Positions 56,945 to 64,000 of a stretch of 64,000 bases of DNA are shown piece by piece. The translations under genes were made by a program, and so were the position numbers. The notes under the pieces are model-generated. The model was not told where the DNA came from, made no database searches, and was given only the letters and a program-made list of their open reading frames with translations. Source of the stretch: Planctomycetota bacterium (GTDB taxonomy: Bacteria > Planctomycetota > JAJSAM01 > JAJVHW01); assembly GCA_024280885.1 (NCBI GenBank), contig JAJRPF010000066.1, positions 1 through 64,000 on the forward strand, in the 5' to 3' direction. The stretch's first letter is position 1; every line of letters starts with the position of its first letter.

Positions 56945-57907
56945 TCAGCGCGCGAAGATCAGCGCATGGAGAACCGTCGCGCCGAGCGTGATCTCGTAGC
57001 TCTCGAAGCGCGTCGGCAGCAGGAGTGTGTCGCCCGCGGCGAACGTGACGGGGGCGATGCTTCGCTCGAAGGGCCGCAACTCTCCTTCGCCCGACAGCAC
57101 GTGCAGAACGCGCCACGTCCCGTCCGCGGACGCGGGCGCTTCGAGCGTGAACGTGCCCATCGCGCTGACGTGTTCGGCGGTGAAGTGGGGGCTCTTCACC
57201 AGCAGAATGCGCTCGATGGAACCCTCGTCCTCGATGTGCTGTTGCGGCACCTTGTCTTCGCTGCGTGGACCAAAGTGAATGCTCGAAAGAGCGTCTGCGA
57301 GGTGGAGTTCACGCGGCTTCCCGTCGAGGCCTGATCGGCCCCAATCGTGGATGCGATACGTGGTGTCGCTATTCTGCTGCACCTCGGCCAGCAGGACCCC
57401 CGCGCCGATCGTGTGGACAGTGCCAGCGGGCACGAAGATGGTGTCACCTGCCTCGACTTCAACACTGTGCAGGCAGCTCTCGACCTTCCCGTCGGCGAGC
57501 GCGATCTCGAGCTCCGCCCGCGAGCAACCGTCGCGCAGACCGCGATAGACGCGGGCGCCCGGCGCGGCATCGAGTACGAACCAGCACTCGTTCTTGGCCT
57601 CGCCACCGAGTCGCGCGGCGGCTTCCGCATCCGGGTGCACCTGCACGGAGAGGGGCCGGCTCGCGTCGAGCAATTTCACCAGCAAGGGGAACGGCTCGTC
57701 TCCGCGCAGATCGGCGAGCCGCGTGCCGTCGAGCGGTCCGCCGACGACTTCGCTCGACTCGCCGTCGCGATCGTGAACCAGCCAGCACTCGCCGATGGGG
57801 GCGTCGCCAGGCAGAGCGTGACCGAGGAAGCGCTCCATGCACCGACCTCCCCAGGGCTTGGGGAGGTAGCGTGGGCTCAGTTTCACGGGATGCGGGAGGT
57901 CGGGCAT
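56945..57907 (-). CDS. manA: Class I mannose-6-phosphate isomerase
   Basis: This cupin-type enzyme interconverts mannose 6-phosphate and fructose 6-phosphate, feeding GDP-mannose for glycans. The zinc-site phrases Gln-Val-His-Pro-Asp and Val-Pro-Ala-Gly-Thr-Val-His-Thr-Ile-Gly-Ala-Gly are visible, with Leu-Glu-Ala-Pro in the C-terminal domain. The Met at 57907 (Met-Pro-Asp-Leu-Pro-His) is chosen because the -10-like TATGAT (57977-57982) lies 3 nt before the longer-frame ATG at 57973 and transcription would start after it. The length is about 320 residues, as for the short bacterial form. Confidence 0.88.
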   Translation of the reverse strand: MPDLPHPVKLSPRYLPKPWGGRCMERFLGHALPGDAPIGECWLVHDRDGESSEVVGGPLDGTRLADLRGDEPFPLLVKLLDASRPLSVQVHPDAEAAARLGGEAKNECWFVLDAAPGARVYRGLRDGCSRAELEIALADGKVESCLHSVEVEAGDTIFVPAGTVHTIGAGVLLAEVQQNSDTTYRIHDWGRSGLDGKPRELHLADALSSIHFGPRSEDKVPQQHIEDEGSIERILLVKSPHFTAEHVSAMGTFTLEAPASADGTWRVLHVLSGEGELRPFERSIAPVTFAAGDTLLLPTRFESYEITLGATVLHALIFAR

Positions 57908-57976
57908 GGAAGGAGCGTGGCGCGCACTGCCAGACTGTCGTGTGGAGCCGGCGGGGCGCGTCGAGGAGGACATGTC

Positions 57977-57982
57977 ATCATA
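57977..57982 (-). promoter_or_regulatory. -10 hexamer TATGAT upstream of manA
   Basis: On the minus strand TATGAT is the best -10 in the window and sits 3 nt before an ATG at 57973. That spacing puts transcription start inside that frame, so the ATG at 57907 is the better start. Confidence 0.5.
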
Positions 57983-58015
57983 TCGGCCGTGAAGGGGGAC
58001 GCTCCGTAAGAGGGA

Positions 58016-59737
58016 CTACGCTCCCGTCCGACTCTCGGCGCCCTCGGCGAGCATGTTGCGCGCCTGATCGAGGGCCTCGCTCGCACGACCGGGGCCCCGG
58101 ATCATCTCAGCGATCTCGCGCTCGCGCGCCGCTCCTTCGAGGATGTCGACATCGACGCCCGTCCGCCCGTCGGCCTCCGATTTCGTGACGCGCACGTGGT
58201 GTGACGCGTGCGCCGCCACCTGCGGCAGATGCGTGATCACCAGCACCTGCCGGTCGCGCGCCAGGTGCGCGAGGCGGCGTCCGATGACTGGCCCGAGTCG
58301 CGGACCGACGTCGGCATCGATCTCATCGAACGCCAGAAGCGGCACGCCGTCGACGCCCGCCAACTCGCCCTTGATCGCGAGCGCCGTGCGGGCCAACTCG
58401 CCGCCCGAGGCGATGCGGGCGAGTGGGCGCAGGTCCTCGCCTACGTTCGGGGAGACGAGGAATTCCACGCTCCCGAGCCCCAGGGCGGTGGCGCGCGGCA
58501 GCGCATCGGCTGCGCGTTCCGGCAGATGCACCTCGAAGCGCGTGCCCGCCATCTCCAGTTCTGCGAGCGTGGCGCGCACTCGCGCGCTGAACGCCACGCC
58601 GGCCTCGCGGCGGGCTTCGTCGAGCGCGACGCCGGACTCCAATGCGACGCGCGCCAGGTCGGCAACGCGCGACTCCAACGCGTCGGCGTCGGCCTCGTTC
58701 GCACGGATCTCTGTCGCCTCTGCCGTGGCCTCCGCCGCGACCCGGAGCGCATCCTCCTCGCTGGGACCGTGACGCCGCAGCAGCGTGCCGAGTGCCTCGA
58801 GACGTTCCTGCACACGGTCGAGTCGCGCGGGGTCGGCTTCGAGCGTGCCGAGCGCGGCGTCGATCAGTCGCCAGGCTTCCTGCAGGCTCTCCGACGCCGC
58901 ATCGAGGGCGGTGACAGCGTCGCGAGCGACCGACGAGAGAGCGGCGGTGTCCTCCAGGCAACGTGCGGCGCGCCCGACGCGATCCACGGCCGGGTCGTCC
59001 CCCTCGGCATCCGACTCTCCGACCAGCGCGAGCGCGGTTGCGAGCGACTGCTGATGCTTCTCGACGGCGGCCAGGAGTTCGCGCTCGCTGCGCAATGCAT
59101 CGCTCTCGCCCGGCTCCGGGGCGACGAACTCAATCTCCGCGGCGATCGCTTCGAGATCCGACGCCCGATCGCGGCGCGCCTGGGCGTCGTCGCGCGTCAC
59201 GGCAAGCCGCGTATCCGCGTTGTGCCACGCGTCGAGTTCGATCGCGAACGCGGCTTGTTGCGACGCGAGGTCGGCCGCGCGATCGAGGAGTGCCGTCTGC
59301 CAATTGCTGTCGAGCAGCGCCTGATGCTCGCTCTGCCCGTGAATCTCGGCCAGATGGGAGCTGAGCGCGCGCAGCGTGGCAATCGGAACCAGATGACCGT
59401 CCACCTCGGCGCGGTTGCGACCGGATGCGTCGATCCGCCGCGTCACGAGGATCTCGGTCAGCCCTTCGCACGCTGGCGCCTCTTCACCGACCGCGTCGAA
59501 GATGCTGCGCACGATGGCGGGGTCGGCGATCTCGAAGATGCCCTGGACGCGCATCTGGTCGGCTCCGGTGCGGAGCATGTCGCGCGACCAGCGACCACCT
59601 AGCAGCAGCGTGAGTGCTTGGAGGAGCAGGCTCTTGCCCGCGCCCGTCGCGCCCGTGACCACGTTTAAGCCCCGGCCGAAACGCACGACGGCGGTTTCGA
59701 CCAGGGCCAGGTTATGAACGCGTAGCTCGGTGAGCAT
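58016..59737 (-). CDS. recN: DNA repair protein RecN
   Basis: This 573-residue SMC-like ATPase acts in double-strand-break repair. The N-terminal Walker A is Gly-Ala-Thr-Gly-Ala-Gly-Lys35-Ser with Leu-Leu-Gly-Gly-Arg after it. A central Ala/Arg/Glu coiled coil follows (about 150-370). The C-terminal part has the signature Ser-Gly-Gly-Glu-Leu-Ala-Arg and Walker B Leu-Leu-Ala-Phe-Asp-Glu-Ile-Asp. A minus-strand CAGACT lies 7 nt before the ATG, so the transcript may be leaderless. No LexA box was recognised. Confidence 0.94.
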   Translation of the reverse strand: MLTELRVHNLALVETAVVRFGRGLNVVTGATGAGKSLLLQALTLLLGGRWSRDMLRTGADQMRVQGIFEIADPAIVRSIFDAVGEEAPACEGLTEILVTRRIDASGRNRAEVDGHLVPIATLRALSSHLAEIHGQSEHQALLDSNWQTALLDRAADLASQQAAFAIELDAWHNADTRLAVTRDDAQARRDRASDLEAIAAEIEFVAPEPGESDALRSERELLAAVEKHQQSLATALALVGESDAEGDDPAVDRVGRAARCLEDTAALSSVARDAVTALDAASESLQEAWRLIDAALGTLEADPARLDRVQERLEALGTLLRRHGPSEEDALRVAAEATAEATEIRANEADADALESRVADLARVALESGVALDEARREAGVAFSARVRATLAELEMAGTRFEVHLPERAADALPRATALGLGSVEFLVSPNVGEDLRPLARIASGGELARTALAIKGELAGVDGVPLLAFDEIDADVGPRLGPVIGRRLAHLARDRQVLVITHLPQVAAHASHHVRVTKSEADGRTGVDVDILEGAAREREIAEMIRGPGRASEALDQARNMLAEGAESRTGA

Positions 59738-59744
59738 GCCGATC

Positions 59745-59750
59745 AGTCTG
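59745..59750 (-). promoter_or_regulatory. -10 hexamer CAGACT, leaderless-type promoter of recN
   Basis: On the minus strand CAGACT is followed by 7 nt and the ATG at 59737, and there is no Shine-Dalgarno. TTGACG lies upstream but the spacing (about 21 bp) is longer than usual. Confidence 0.4.
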
Positions 59751-59843
59751 CCAGAGTCCGCGGCGCGGCGGCGTCAATCGTGCATCCGCGATTGACGATC
59801 GACTGCGCGGCACGGCGCCGCCGCAGGGATGCCGACCTCTTGG

Positions 59844-60164
59844 TCAGGAGACCTGCAGGCCGGAACCGACCGCGCCGTCAGGACTCAGAACGCACACCCG
59901 GTCGCCGTCCTTCACGGCCAGAAGCATGCCCTGACTCTCGATGCCGCGCAGTGTCGCCGGCTGGAGGTTGGCCACGATCACGATCGTCTTGCCGACCAGC
60001 GCCTCGGGCTCATAGTGCGCTCGGATCCCGGCGACGAGCTGGCGCTCTTCCTCGCCGACCTTGATGCGCAGGACGAGGAGCCGGTCCGCGTTCGGGTGCG
60101 CCTCGGCAGAGAGCACCTCGGCTGTACGTAGTTCCACCTTGGCGAAGTCGTCGATCGTGATCAC
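59844..60164 (-). CDS. Standalone MetRS C-terminal (EMAP-II-like) tRNA-binding domain
   Basis: This 106-residue protein (GTG start, GGAGACT upstream) is a single OB-fold domain. It matches the C-terminal tRNA-binding appendix of methionyl-tRNA synthetase: Ile-Thr-Ile-Asp-Asp-Phe-Ala-Lys-Val-Glu-Leu-Arg, His-Pro-Asn-Ala-Asp-Arg-Leu, Val-Gly-Lys-Thr-Ile-Val-Ile-Val-Ala-Asn-Leu-Gln-Pro and Arg-Gly-Ile-Glu-Ser-Gln-Gly-Met. No MetRS catalytic domain is next to it, so it may act in trans or as a CsaA/Arc1-like partner. It could equally be annotated as the beta chain of MetRS (metG2). Confidence 0.88.
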   Translation of the reverse strand: MITIDDFAKVELRTAEVLSAEAHPNADRLLVLRIKVGEEERQLVAGIRAHYEPEALVGKTIVIVANLQPATLRGIESQGMLLAVKDGDRVCVLSPDGAVGSGLQVS

Positions 60165-60329
60165 GGGAGTCTCCAGCGGGCGCCGGGAGTGGCGCGAGCG
60201 CGGAGCCTACACTGCGGTCGCGACGCGTCATCGGGATCGCGGACCGAGCGATCGTGCCCGTCGTTCACTCGGTTCCCCGCGTTCGGTCGCGGTCCCTCTC
60301 ACCGCTCGCGTGCCGCGCGTGCGAGCGCG

Positions 60330-61607
60330 CTACTTCGGGCCGCTGAGACGCGCTCCGGAGGGCAGCGGCGGGGCGGGCGGCGCAGGCGGCGGCGTGTCAG
60401 TCTCCGGCTCGCTCTCGCCGTCGCGCGGAGTCAGGTTCTTCGTGCGCGGCAACGGCGGCGGGAGACGTGGGCCCGGCGTCGGATCAGCGTCCGGGGACGT
60501 CTTTGGCTCCGGCGAATTGCCGCGGGCGGGACGCTTGGTGGACTGACGTGTCGTGGGGCGAGCGGCGGGCTTGTCGCGTCCCGAATTGGGACGCGGAGAT
60601 GCTCGCTCGGGGGACTCACCACGCGGAGACTCTCCACTCGGGTATCCACCACCTGGGGGCGCCAGGGCGGGGCGGCCACCGGGCAGGTAGAGCGGCGTGT
60701 CGGGCTTCGGTGTGGTGGGCGCGGCGCGCGCAGCGGTGAGCGGGACGTCGGCGCGTCGCTCGCCTTCCGCGGGGACGTTCGTGGGGACGTTCGTGGGGAC
60801 GTGCATGGGGATGAGCGGCGTGCGTGCGAGTTGCTTCTCGATCGCGGCGACCTGGGTCCGCGTGTCCAGGTGGTCCGGGTCCAGTTCGAGTGCGGACCGG
60901 AACGCGGCGAGGGCTGCGCCGCCACGGCGCTGGTCGTGCAGACTCACCCCCAGCTTGCGCAGCAGCGTCGCGCGGTCGGTGTCCGCGAGAGTCCGCCCGT
61001 CCAGCACACCGCGGTAGAGTCTCTCGGCAGCGCCCGGGTTGGCGCGCGAGAGAAAGCGATCGGCGCTGCGCACACGTGTGCGCTCTTCCGGCGTGAGCGG
61101 GTCACCGGCAACGGTGATCGAGAGCACCTCCAGCCAGGGCTCGTCGCCGACCACGTCGCGGACGACCGCGCGCAGCAGCACGGATCGGCCCGGGCGCAGT
61201 GGTTGGAGCCGTAGGTCGGCGGCTCCGCCGCGCTGCACGAAAAGCGTGCGCAGTGGGCTGTCGTGTCTGCGGCGCGAAACCGTCGCGCCGGATGGCGCCG
61301 TGACCGTGATCGGACGCCAGCGTTCCGGCGCGAATTGCGTGAAGTAGGGGTTGGTACGCTTGCCACGCGCTGAGAACGTCACGCGCAGGAGCACCGGGAC
61401 ATCGCGCCACTTCTGTGGATCGGTGCGCAGCTGATCGAGGGTGCATTCGCGCGCTTCGGCTGCTTCATCCCACCAACCGGCGCGCGCAGGCTGCGCGACC
61501 CCGAATGCGATCAAGAATACTGCCGCCGCAACCAGAAGTGCGGCGCTGTGCAGCTTGCGAAGGGGCCCGGTGTGGGGGCGCAGGACAGTCGGGGACGAGA
61601 CGGTCAT
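60330..61607 (-). CDS. Exported TPR protein with Pro/Ser/Arg-rich tail
   Basis: This 425-residue protein has a signal peptide (hydrophobic residues about 22-40, Ala-Arg-Ala). An N-terminal beta domain of about 120 residues comes next. One or two TPR-like units (Ala-Ala-Leu-Ala-Ala-Phe-Arg-Ser-Ala-Leu-Glu-Leu-Asp-Pro-Asp-His) lie near residues 230-260. A low-complexity tail of about 160 residues rich in Pro, Ser, Thr, Arg and Gly completes it. The tail begins with Val-Pro-Thr-Asn repeats coded by a 12-bp tandem repeat (60771-60806). The role is unknown. FlgM lies directly upstream with a 11-bp gap and may be co-transcribed. Confidence 0.7.
   Translation of the reverse strand: MTVSSPTVLRPHTGPLRKLHSAALLVAAAVFLIAFGVAQPARAGWWDEAAEARECTLDQLRTDPQKWRDVPVLLRVTFSARGKRTNPYFTQFAPERWRPITVTAPSGATVSRRRHDSPLRTLFVQRGGAADLRLQPLRPGRSVLLRAVVRDVVGDEPWLEVLSITVAGDPLTPEERTRVRSADRFLSRANPGAAERLYRGVLDGRTLADTDRATLLRKLGVSLHDQRRGGAALAAFRSALELDPDHLDTRTQVAAIEKQLARTPLIPMHVPTNVPTNVPAEGERRADVPLTAARAAPTTPKPDTPLYLPGGRPALAPPGGGYPSGESPRGESPERASPRPNSGRDKPAARPTTRQSTKRPARGNSPEPKTSPDADPTPGPRLPPPLPRTKNLTPRDGESEPETDTPPPAPPAPPLPSGARLSGPK
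60771..60806. repeat. 12-bp tandem repeat (GGGGACGTTCGT, 3 copies) within the TPR gene
   Basis: Two exact copies and one variant (GGGGACGTGCAT) code Val-Pro-Thr-Asn / His units on the minus strand. The unit resembles the 12-bp repeat of queA in opening with GGGGAYG. Confidence 0.75.
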
Positions 61608-61618
61608 GAGCGGGAAGT

Positions 61619-61939
61619 TCAGTCGAGGATGTCTTTCAGAAGTCGGTAGATCGCCAGGTTGAGCTTCTCCTCGGTGACGTAGTCCCCGGAGGCGACGCGA
61701 CCTCGAATGTCGGCCACGAGCTCCCTTCTTGCATCGGTGGAGCTTGCGATAATCTTGAGAACGTGTTGTAGATCTTGAGAATCCCCGCCTGACGTACGGA
61801 CGGCGGCGATCGCGTCATTCTCGCGCTGGCTGGCCTGACCGAGGCCCTCGCCACGCACACGCGCAGCGTCCGCGCGGGCACCGCGTTCGCGGCTGCCGTC
61901 GTCGTCTGTGGGGTTGGCGGAGTTGTGTTCAGGGCGCAC
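61619..61939 (-). CDS. flgM: FlgM family anti-sigma-28 factor
   Basis: This 106-residue protein has a disordered acidic/Arg N-terminus and a C-terminal helical part with the FlgM signature (Val-Ala-Asp-Ile-Arg-Gly-Arg-Val-Ala-Ser-Gly-Asp-Tyr-Val-Thr-Glu-Glu-Lys-Leu-Asn and Leu-Leu-Lys-Asp-Ile). FlgM binds and inhibits the flagellar sigma factor FliA. No other flagellar gene is in the window. A start in another frame is possible but less consistent. Confidence 0.75.
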   Translation of the reverse strand: MRPEHNSANPTDDDGSRERGARADAARVRGEGLGQASQRENDAIAAVRTSGGDSQDLQHVLKIIASSTDARRELVADIRGRVASGDYVTEEKLNLAIYRLLKDILD

Positions 61940-62064
61940 GGAGGGGCATTCTCGGTGTTCGGGAGAGCGCGGGCGATCATCCGCGCCCTTTGGGTATCGG
62001 CAGCCTAGGCTCGATATCTGTGTCCAATTTGGTCGCTGGGCGACGTCGGCGTCGGAGGTTTCAG

Positions 62065-62631
62065 GTGGGCGAACTACGAATCACGGGCGGAACCTGGCGC
62101 GGACGCCGGTTGCGAACGCCCCGCGGCGACGCAACGCGGCCTTCGTCAGATCAGTACAGGCAGAGCCTGATGGCGCTCCTCGGTACACGCATCGAGGGCG
62201 CGCGCGTCCTTGACCTCTTCGCCGGGTCCGGCGCGCTCGGCTTCGAGTGTCTCTCGCGCGACGCGGCGCACGTGATCGCGATCGAGCGGGATCGCGGCGC
62301 GCTCGAGACCATCCGCCGCAACGCCGCTGACCTCGCACTCGACGAGGACGAATTCCGGGTTGTGCGCGGCGACGCATATCGTCCGCGTGCGAAGGGCCCC
62401 TTCGACATCGTCTTCGTGGCGCCGCCGTATCCGCAGTTTCGCAGCGCGGGTCATCGCGTGCGTCGCCTGACAGGCGAGGTCGGCGCCGACCTCGCGGACG
62501 GGGGCGTGATCGTCGTCCAGGCCGGAACCGGCGACTTCCACGGCGACGGGCTCCCGGGACTCGTCGTGTCCGACGAGCGCCGCTACGGAATCACGACGTT
62601 CTGGTTCATGGAGGCCGACTCCGAAGCCTGA
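62065..62631 (+). CDS. rsmD: RsmD family 16S rRNA (guanine-N2)-methyltransferase
   Basis: This protein of about 188 residues starts at a GTG with GGAGG 6 nt upstream. RsmD-type enzymes methylate G966 of 16S rRNA. It has Leu-Arg-Ile-Thr-Gly-Gly-Thr-Trp-Arg-Gly-Arg, then a Arg-Pro-Ser-Ser-Asp-Gln-Tyr-Arg-Gln-Ser-Leu segment in the usual place. Motif I is Val-Leu-Asp-Leu-Phe-Ala-Gly-Ser-Gly-Ala-Leu-Gly. The catalytic motif IV reads Ala119-Pro-Pro-Tyr122 where most homologues have Asp-Pro-Pro-Tyr. An upstream TTG at 61990 would add about 25 residues but has no RBS. Confidence 0.87.
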   Translation: MGELRITGGTWRGRRLRTPRGDATRPSSDQYRQSLMALLGTRIEGARVLDLFAGSGALGFECLSRDAAHVIAIERDRGALETIRRNAADLALDEDEFRVVRGDAYRPRAKGPFDIVFVAPPYPQFRSAGHRVRRLTGEVGADLADGGVIVVQAGTGDFHGDGLPGLVVSDERRYGITTFWFMEADSEA

Positions 62632-62731
62632 CAGCCGACTGTTCGGCAGTCAGTCGGCGGACGGAGTTGCACTCTGCATGAATCTCCTGACGCGGGGATT
62701 CGGCATCACCTTCAGACGACGATCGCGTTTC

Positions 62732-63733
62732 CTATCTCGGTGCCAACAGCGTGCGAATCTCGGAGCCGACGACGCGGCTGAACTCTCGAGCCGCGGAATC
62801 GACCAAGTGGTCGCCATCATGAAACGCGGTGAGATCGGACGAACGCCAGTCATGGTGGTCGAGTACCGCGATCGCGAGGTGCTGGTCGATCGCCCACTGA
62901 GCGTGCCGCTTCGCGGCTCGCAGCGCCTCGTCGGGAATGCGCTGCGCGTACTCGGCGGTGACCGGGAAGCGAATGAGGACGACAGGGACACCTTCTTGTT
63001 CACACCGCCGAAGGAGTCGCCGGAATGCGGCCACGGGAAGTGGGTCTTCCACGTCTTGCCCTCGGAAGTGTTTGTTCCACGGTCGATCCACGCGGGCGCG
63101 ACGGTCCGGCTCGCTGAGCGCCGACATCGTAGTCGTTCGCGGGGTGAAGCCCCCCTGTGGGCGACGCCTCGGTCCATGCGCGGCGACGCGTTGTAGGTCG
63201 CGGAACAGTAAATCGCCTCGTCCGAGCCAATGCAGGTATCGCCCGCGGAACCACGCGCCAGCTTCGGTCCACGTATCCGTCGCCTCGATGAACTGAGAGG
63301 GCCGCATTCGCATTGACCAGTAGCGAGGATATTGAATTCGACGCACGAAGTAGCTGGAGAACGAGTGCGCGTCGATGGGGAGCACGAGCGCGGCAGGATG
63401 GCCAGCGCGCTCGAAGTAGTTTGTGACCTTCGACTCGACCTGGACGTAGGACTCTCCGTTCGCCGCGAAGTTAAATGCCCCCTCGATCTCGTTCGGGTCG
63501 ATCCCGCATCCCACATGTGAGTCTCCGGCGAAGAGAAGGCTCGGCGAGTGTGGGAGTTGACTCGTGAGCGCTCGCTCCAGCACATGTGGCTTGTCGCGGA
63601 GGAACAGAAGCTCGCGATGCAGCGGATTGAGAATCGACGCCAACAGCGCGAATCCGATCCCGAAGAGCGCGGCTCGAATCGAGAACGCAATTGCGGATCG
63701 TCGGTCAGAACTGGAAGTAGATGAAGGGGACAT
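62732..63733 (-). CDS. SGNH-like (AlgX/DHHW-type) acyltransferase partner protein
   Basis: This 333-residue protein begins with a polar stretch, one transmembrane helix (about 13-35) and then Leu-Leu-Phe-Ala-Gly-Asp71-Ser72-His73-Val-Gly, an SGNH block I. Near the end it has Phe-His-Asp-Gly-Asp-His-Leu-Val, fitting the catalytic Asp/His. This matches periplasmic partners of MBOAT O-acyltransferases such as the alginate acetylation proteins. Its 5' end overlaps the MBOAT gene by 29 bp, so the two form an operon. Confidence 0.72.
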   Translation of the reverse strand: MSPSSTSSSDRRSAIAFSIRAALFGIGFALLASILNPLHRELLFLRDKPHVLERALTSQLPHSPSLLFAGDSHVGCGIDPNEIEGAFNFAANGESYVQVESKVTNYFERAGHPAALVLPIDAHSFSSYFVRRIQYPRYWSMRMRPSQFIEATDTWTEAGAWFRGRYLHWLGRGDLLFRDLQRVAAHGPRRRPQGGFTPRTTTMSALSEPDRRARVDRPWNKHFRGQDVEDPLPVAAFRRLLRRCEQEGVPVVLIRFPVTAEYAQRIPDEALRAAKRHAQWAIDQHLAIAVLDHHDWRSSDLTAFHDGDHLVDSAAREFSRVVGSEIRTLLAPR

Positions 63734-64000
63734 CGCGTCCGAAGTAGATGCCAGTCAGGACGACGAGAGCGTAGTACACGCCCCAGCGGATGATGACCGG
63801 GAGACGGGAGAGTTGCAGCGAGTGCGGAGCGCCACGGGTGCGCCAGTCGATCACCACCAGCATGAGTATCCACGTCGTCCGTAGATAGTCTTCGTAGCGT
63901 AGTTCGGGACCTCCGCCAGCCGTCGCGAGACGTTCAAGGTAGCGCATGGCTTCCCCGAGCGTCGCCGCCCGAAAGAACGTCCACGCGAGAAGCGTCGCCG
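63705..64000 (-). CDS. MBOAT family O-acyltransferase, C-terminal part
   Basis: The minus-strand frame is open to the right edge, so the gene continues outside. The visible ~98 residues have Ala-Trp-Thr-Phe-Phe-Arg-Ala-Ala-Thr-Leu-Gly-Glu-Ala-Met (the MBOAT signature near the C-terminus), a hydrophobic Tyr/Trp-rich segment and end Phe-Ile-Tyr-Phe-Gln-Phe. This ending is typical of membrane-bound O-acyltransferases that transfer acetyl groups to cell-surface polysaccharides. The SGNH-like partner follows directly. Confidence 0.8.
   Translation of the reverse strand, partial: ATLLAWTFFRAATLGEAMRYLERLATAGGGPELRYEDYLRTTWILMLVVIDWRTRGAPHSLQLSRLPVIIRWGVYYALVVLTGIYFGRDVPFIYFQF

Overview
This is a very GC-rich bacterial window with a dense, mostly single-copy housekeeping gene set. 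It also has many secreted or lipid-anchored proteins, one Hanks-type kinase, a ClpC chaperone, a sulfatase-like/glycosyltransferase fusion, squalene-cyclase-like repeats and TPR lipoproteins. This mix fits a planctomycete (Planctomycetota), probably a deep-branching marine type. That is an inference from gene content; no rRNA gene is present to settle it. No prophage, intact insertion sequence or CRISPR array was seen.

Layout, 1-13 kb: the start of a minus-strand gene with a (GSST)n repeat runs off the left edge. It is followed by tRNA-Ser(GCU), a long hairpin, a tandem repeat block and a 95-bp palindromic element. Then come a DUF2959 lipoprotein, an Rsm22-type methyltransferase, a large carboxypeptidase-regulatory-repeat protein (minus), a 234-bp MITE-like element, an M18 aminopeptidase with an SGNH hydrolase, a degenerate peptidase-like secreted protein and an M36 metallopeptidase. 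12.7-17.6 kb (minus): ogt, a squalene-cyclase-repeat protein, the sulfatase-like/StrF-type fusion and a small AT-hook-like protein. 18-21.3 kb: a zinc-finger anti-sigma-like protein, an ECF-like sigma factor, a (K-x-C-G)n cysteine-rich exported protein, a BFD-like [2Fe-2S] protein, YceI and a small membrane protein. This is the most suggestive possible undescribed module in the window.

21.4-46 kb: Ser/Thr kinase, clpC, two membrane proteins with inositol-3-phosphate synthase, a GT4 glycosyltransferase, purF, a large IPT/TIG secreted protein, a degenerate GDPD-fold protein with an alpha/beta hydrolase, queA, ligA, a lipoprotein, thiE, a TPR-like protein and groES-groEL. 46-64 kb: sulfotransferase, tRNA-Arg(CCG), a NeuB-like/NeuC pair, a second copy of the palindromic element, a fused double M16 peptidase with an RluB-type pseudouridine synthase, and nth with a degenerate methyltransferase and a TPR lipoprotein. 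The segment ends with manA, recN, a standalone MetRS C-terminal domain, a TPR/Pro-rich protein, FlgM, RsmD, and an SGNH-MBOAT acyltransferase pair cut by the right edge.

Two genome-wide habits stand out. Many same-strand neighbours overlap by four bases (ATGA, GTGA, TTGA), which suggests translational coupling. At least seven genes have a TANNNT-like -10 hexamer only 6-8 nt before the start codon with no Shine-Dalgarno sequence, which suggests leaderless transcripts. Short in-frame 12-bp minisatellites recur in several coding regions.
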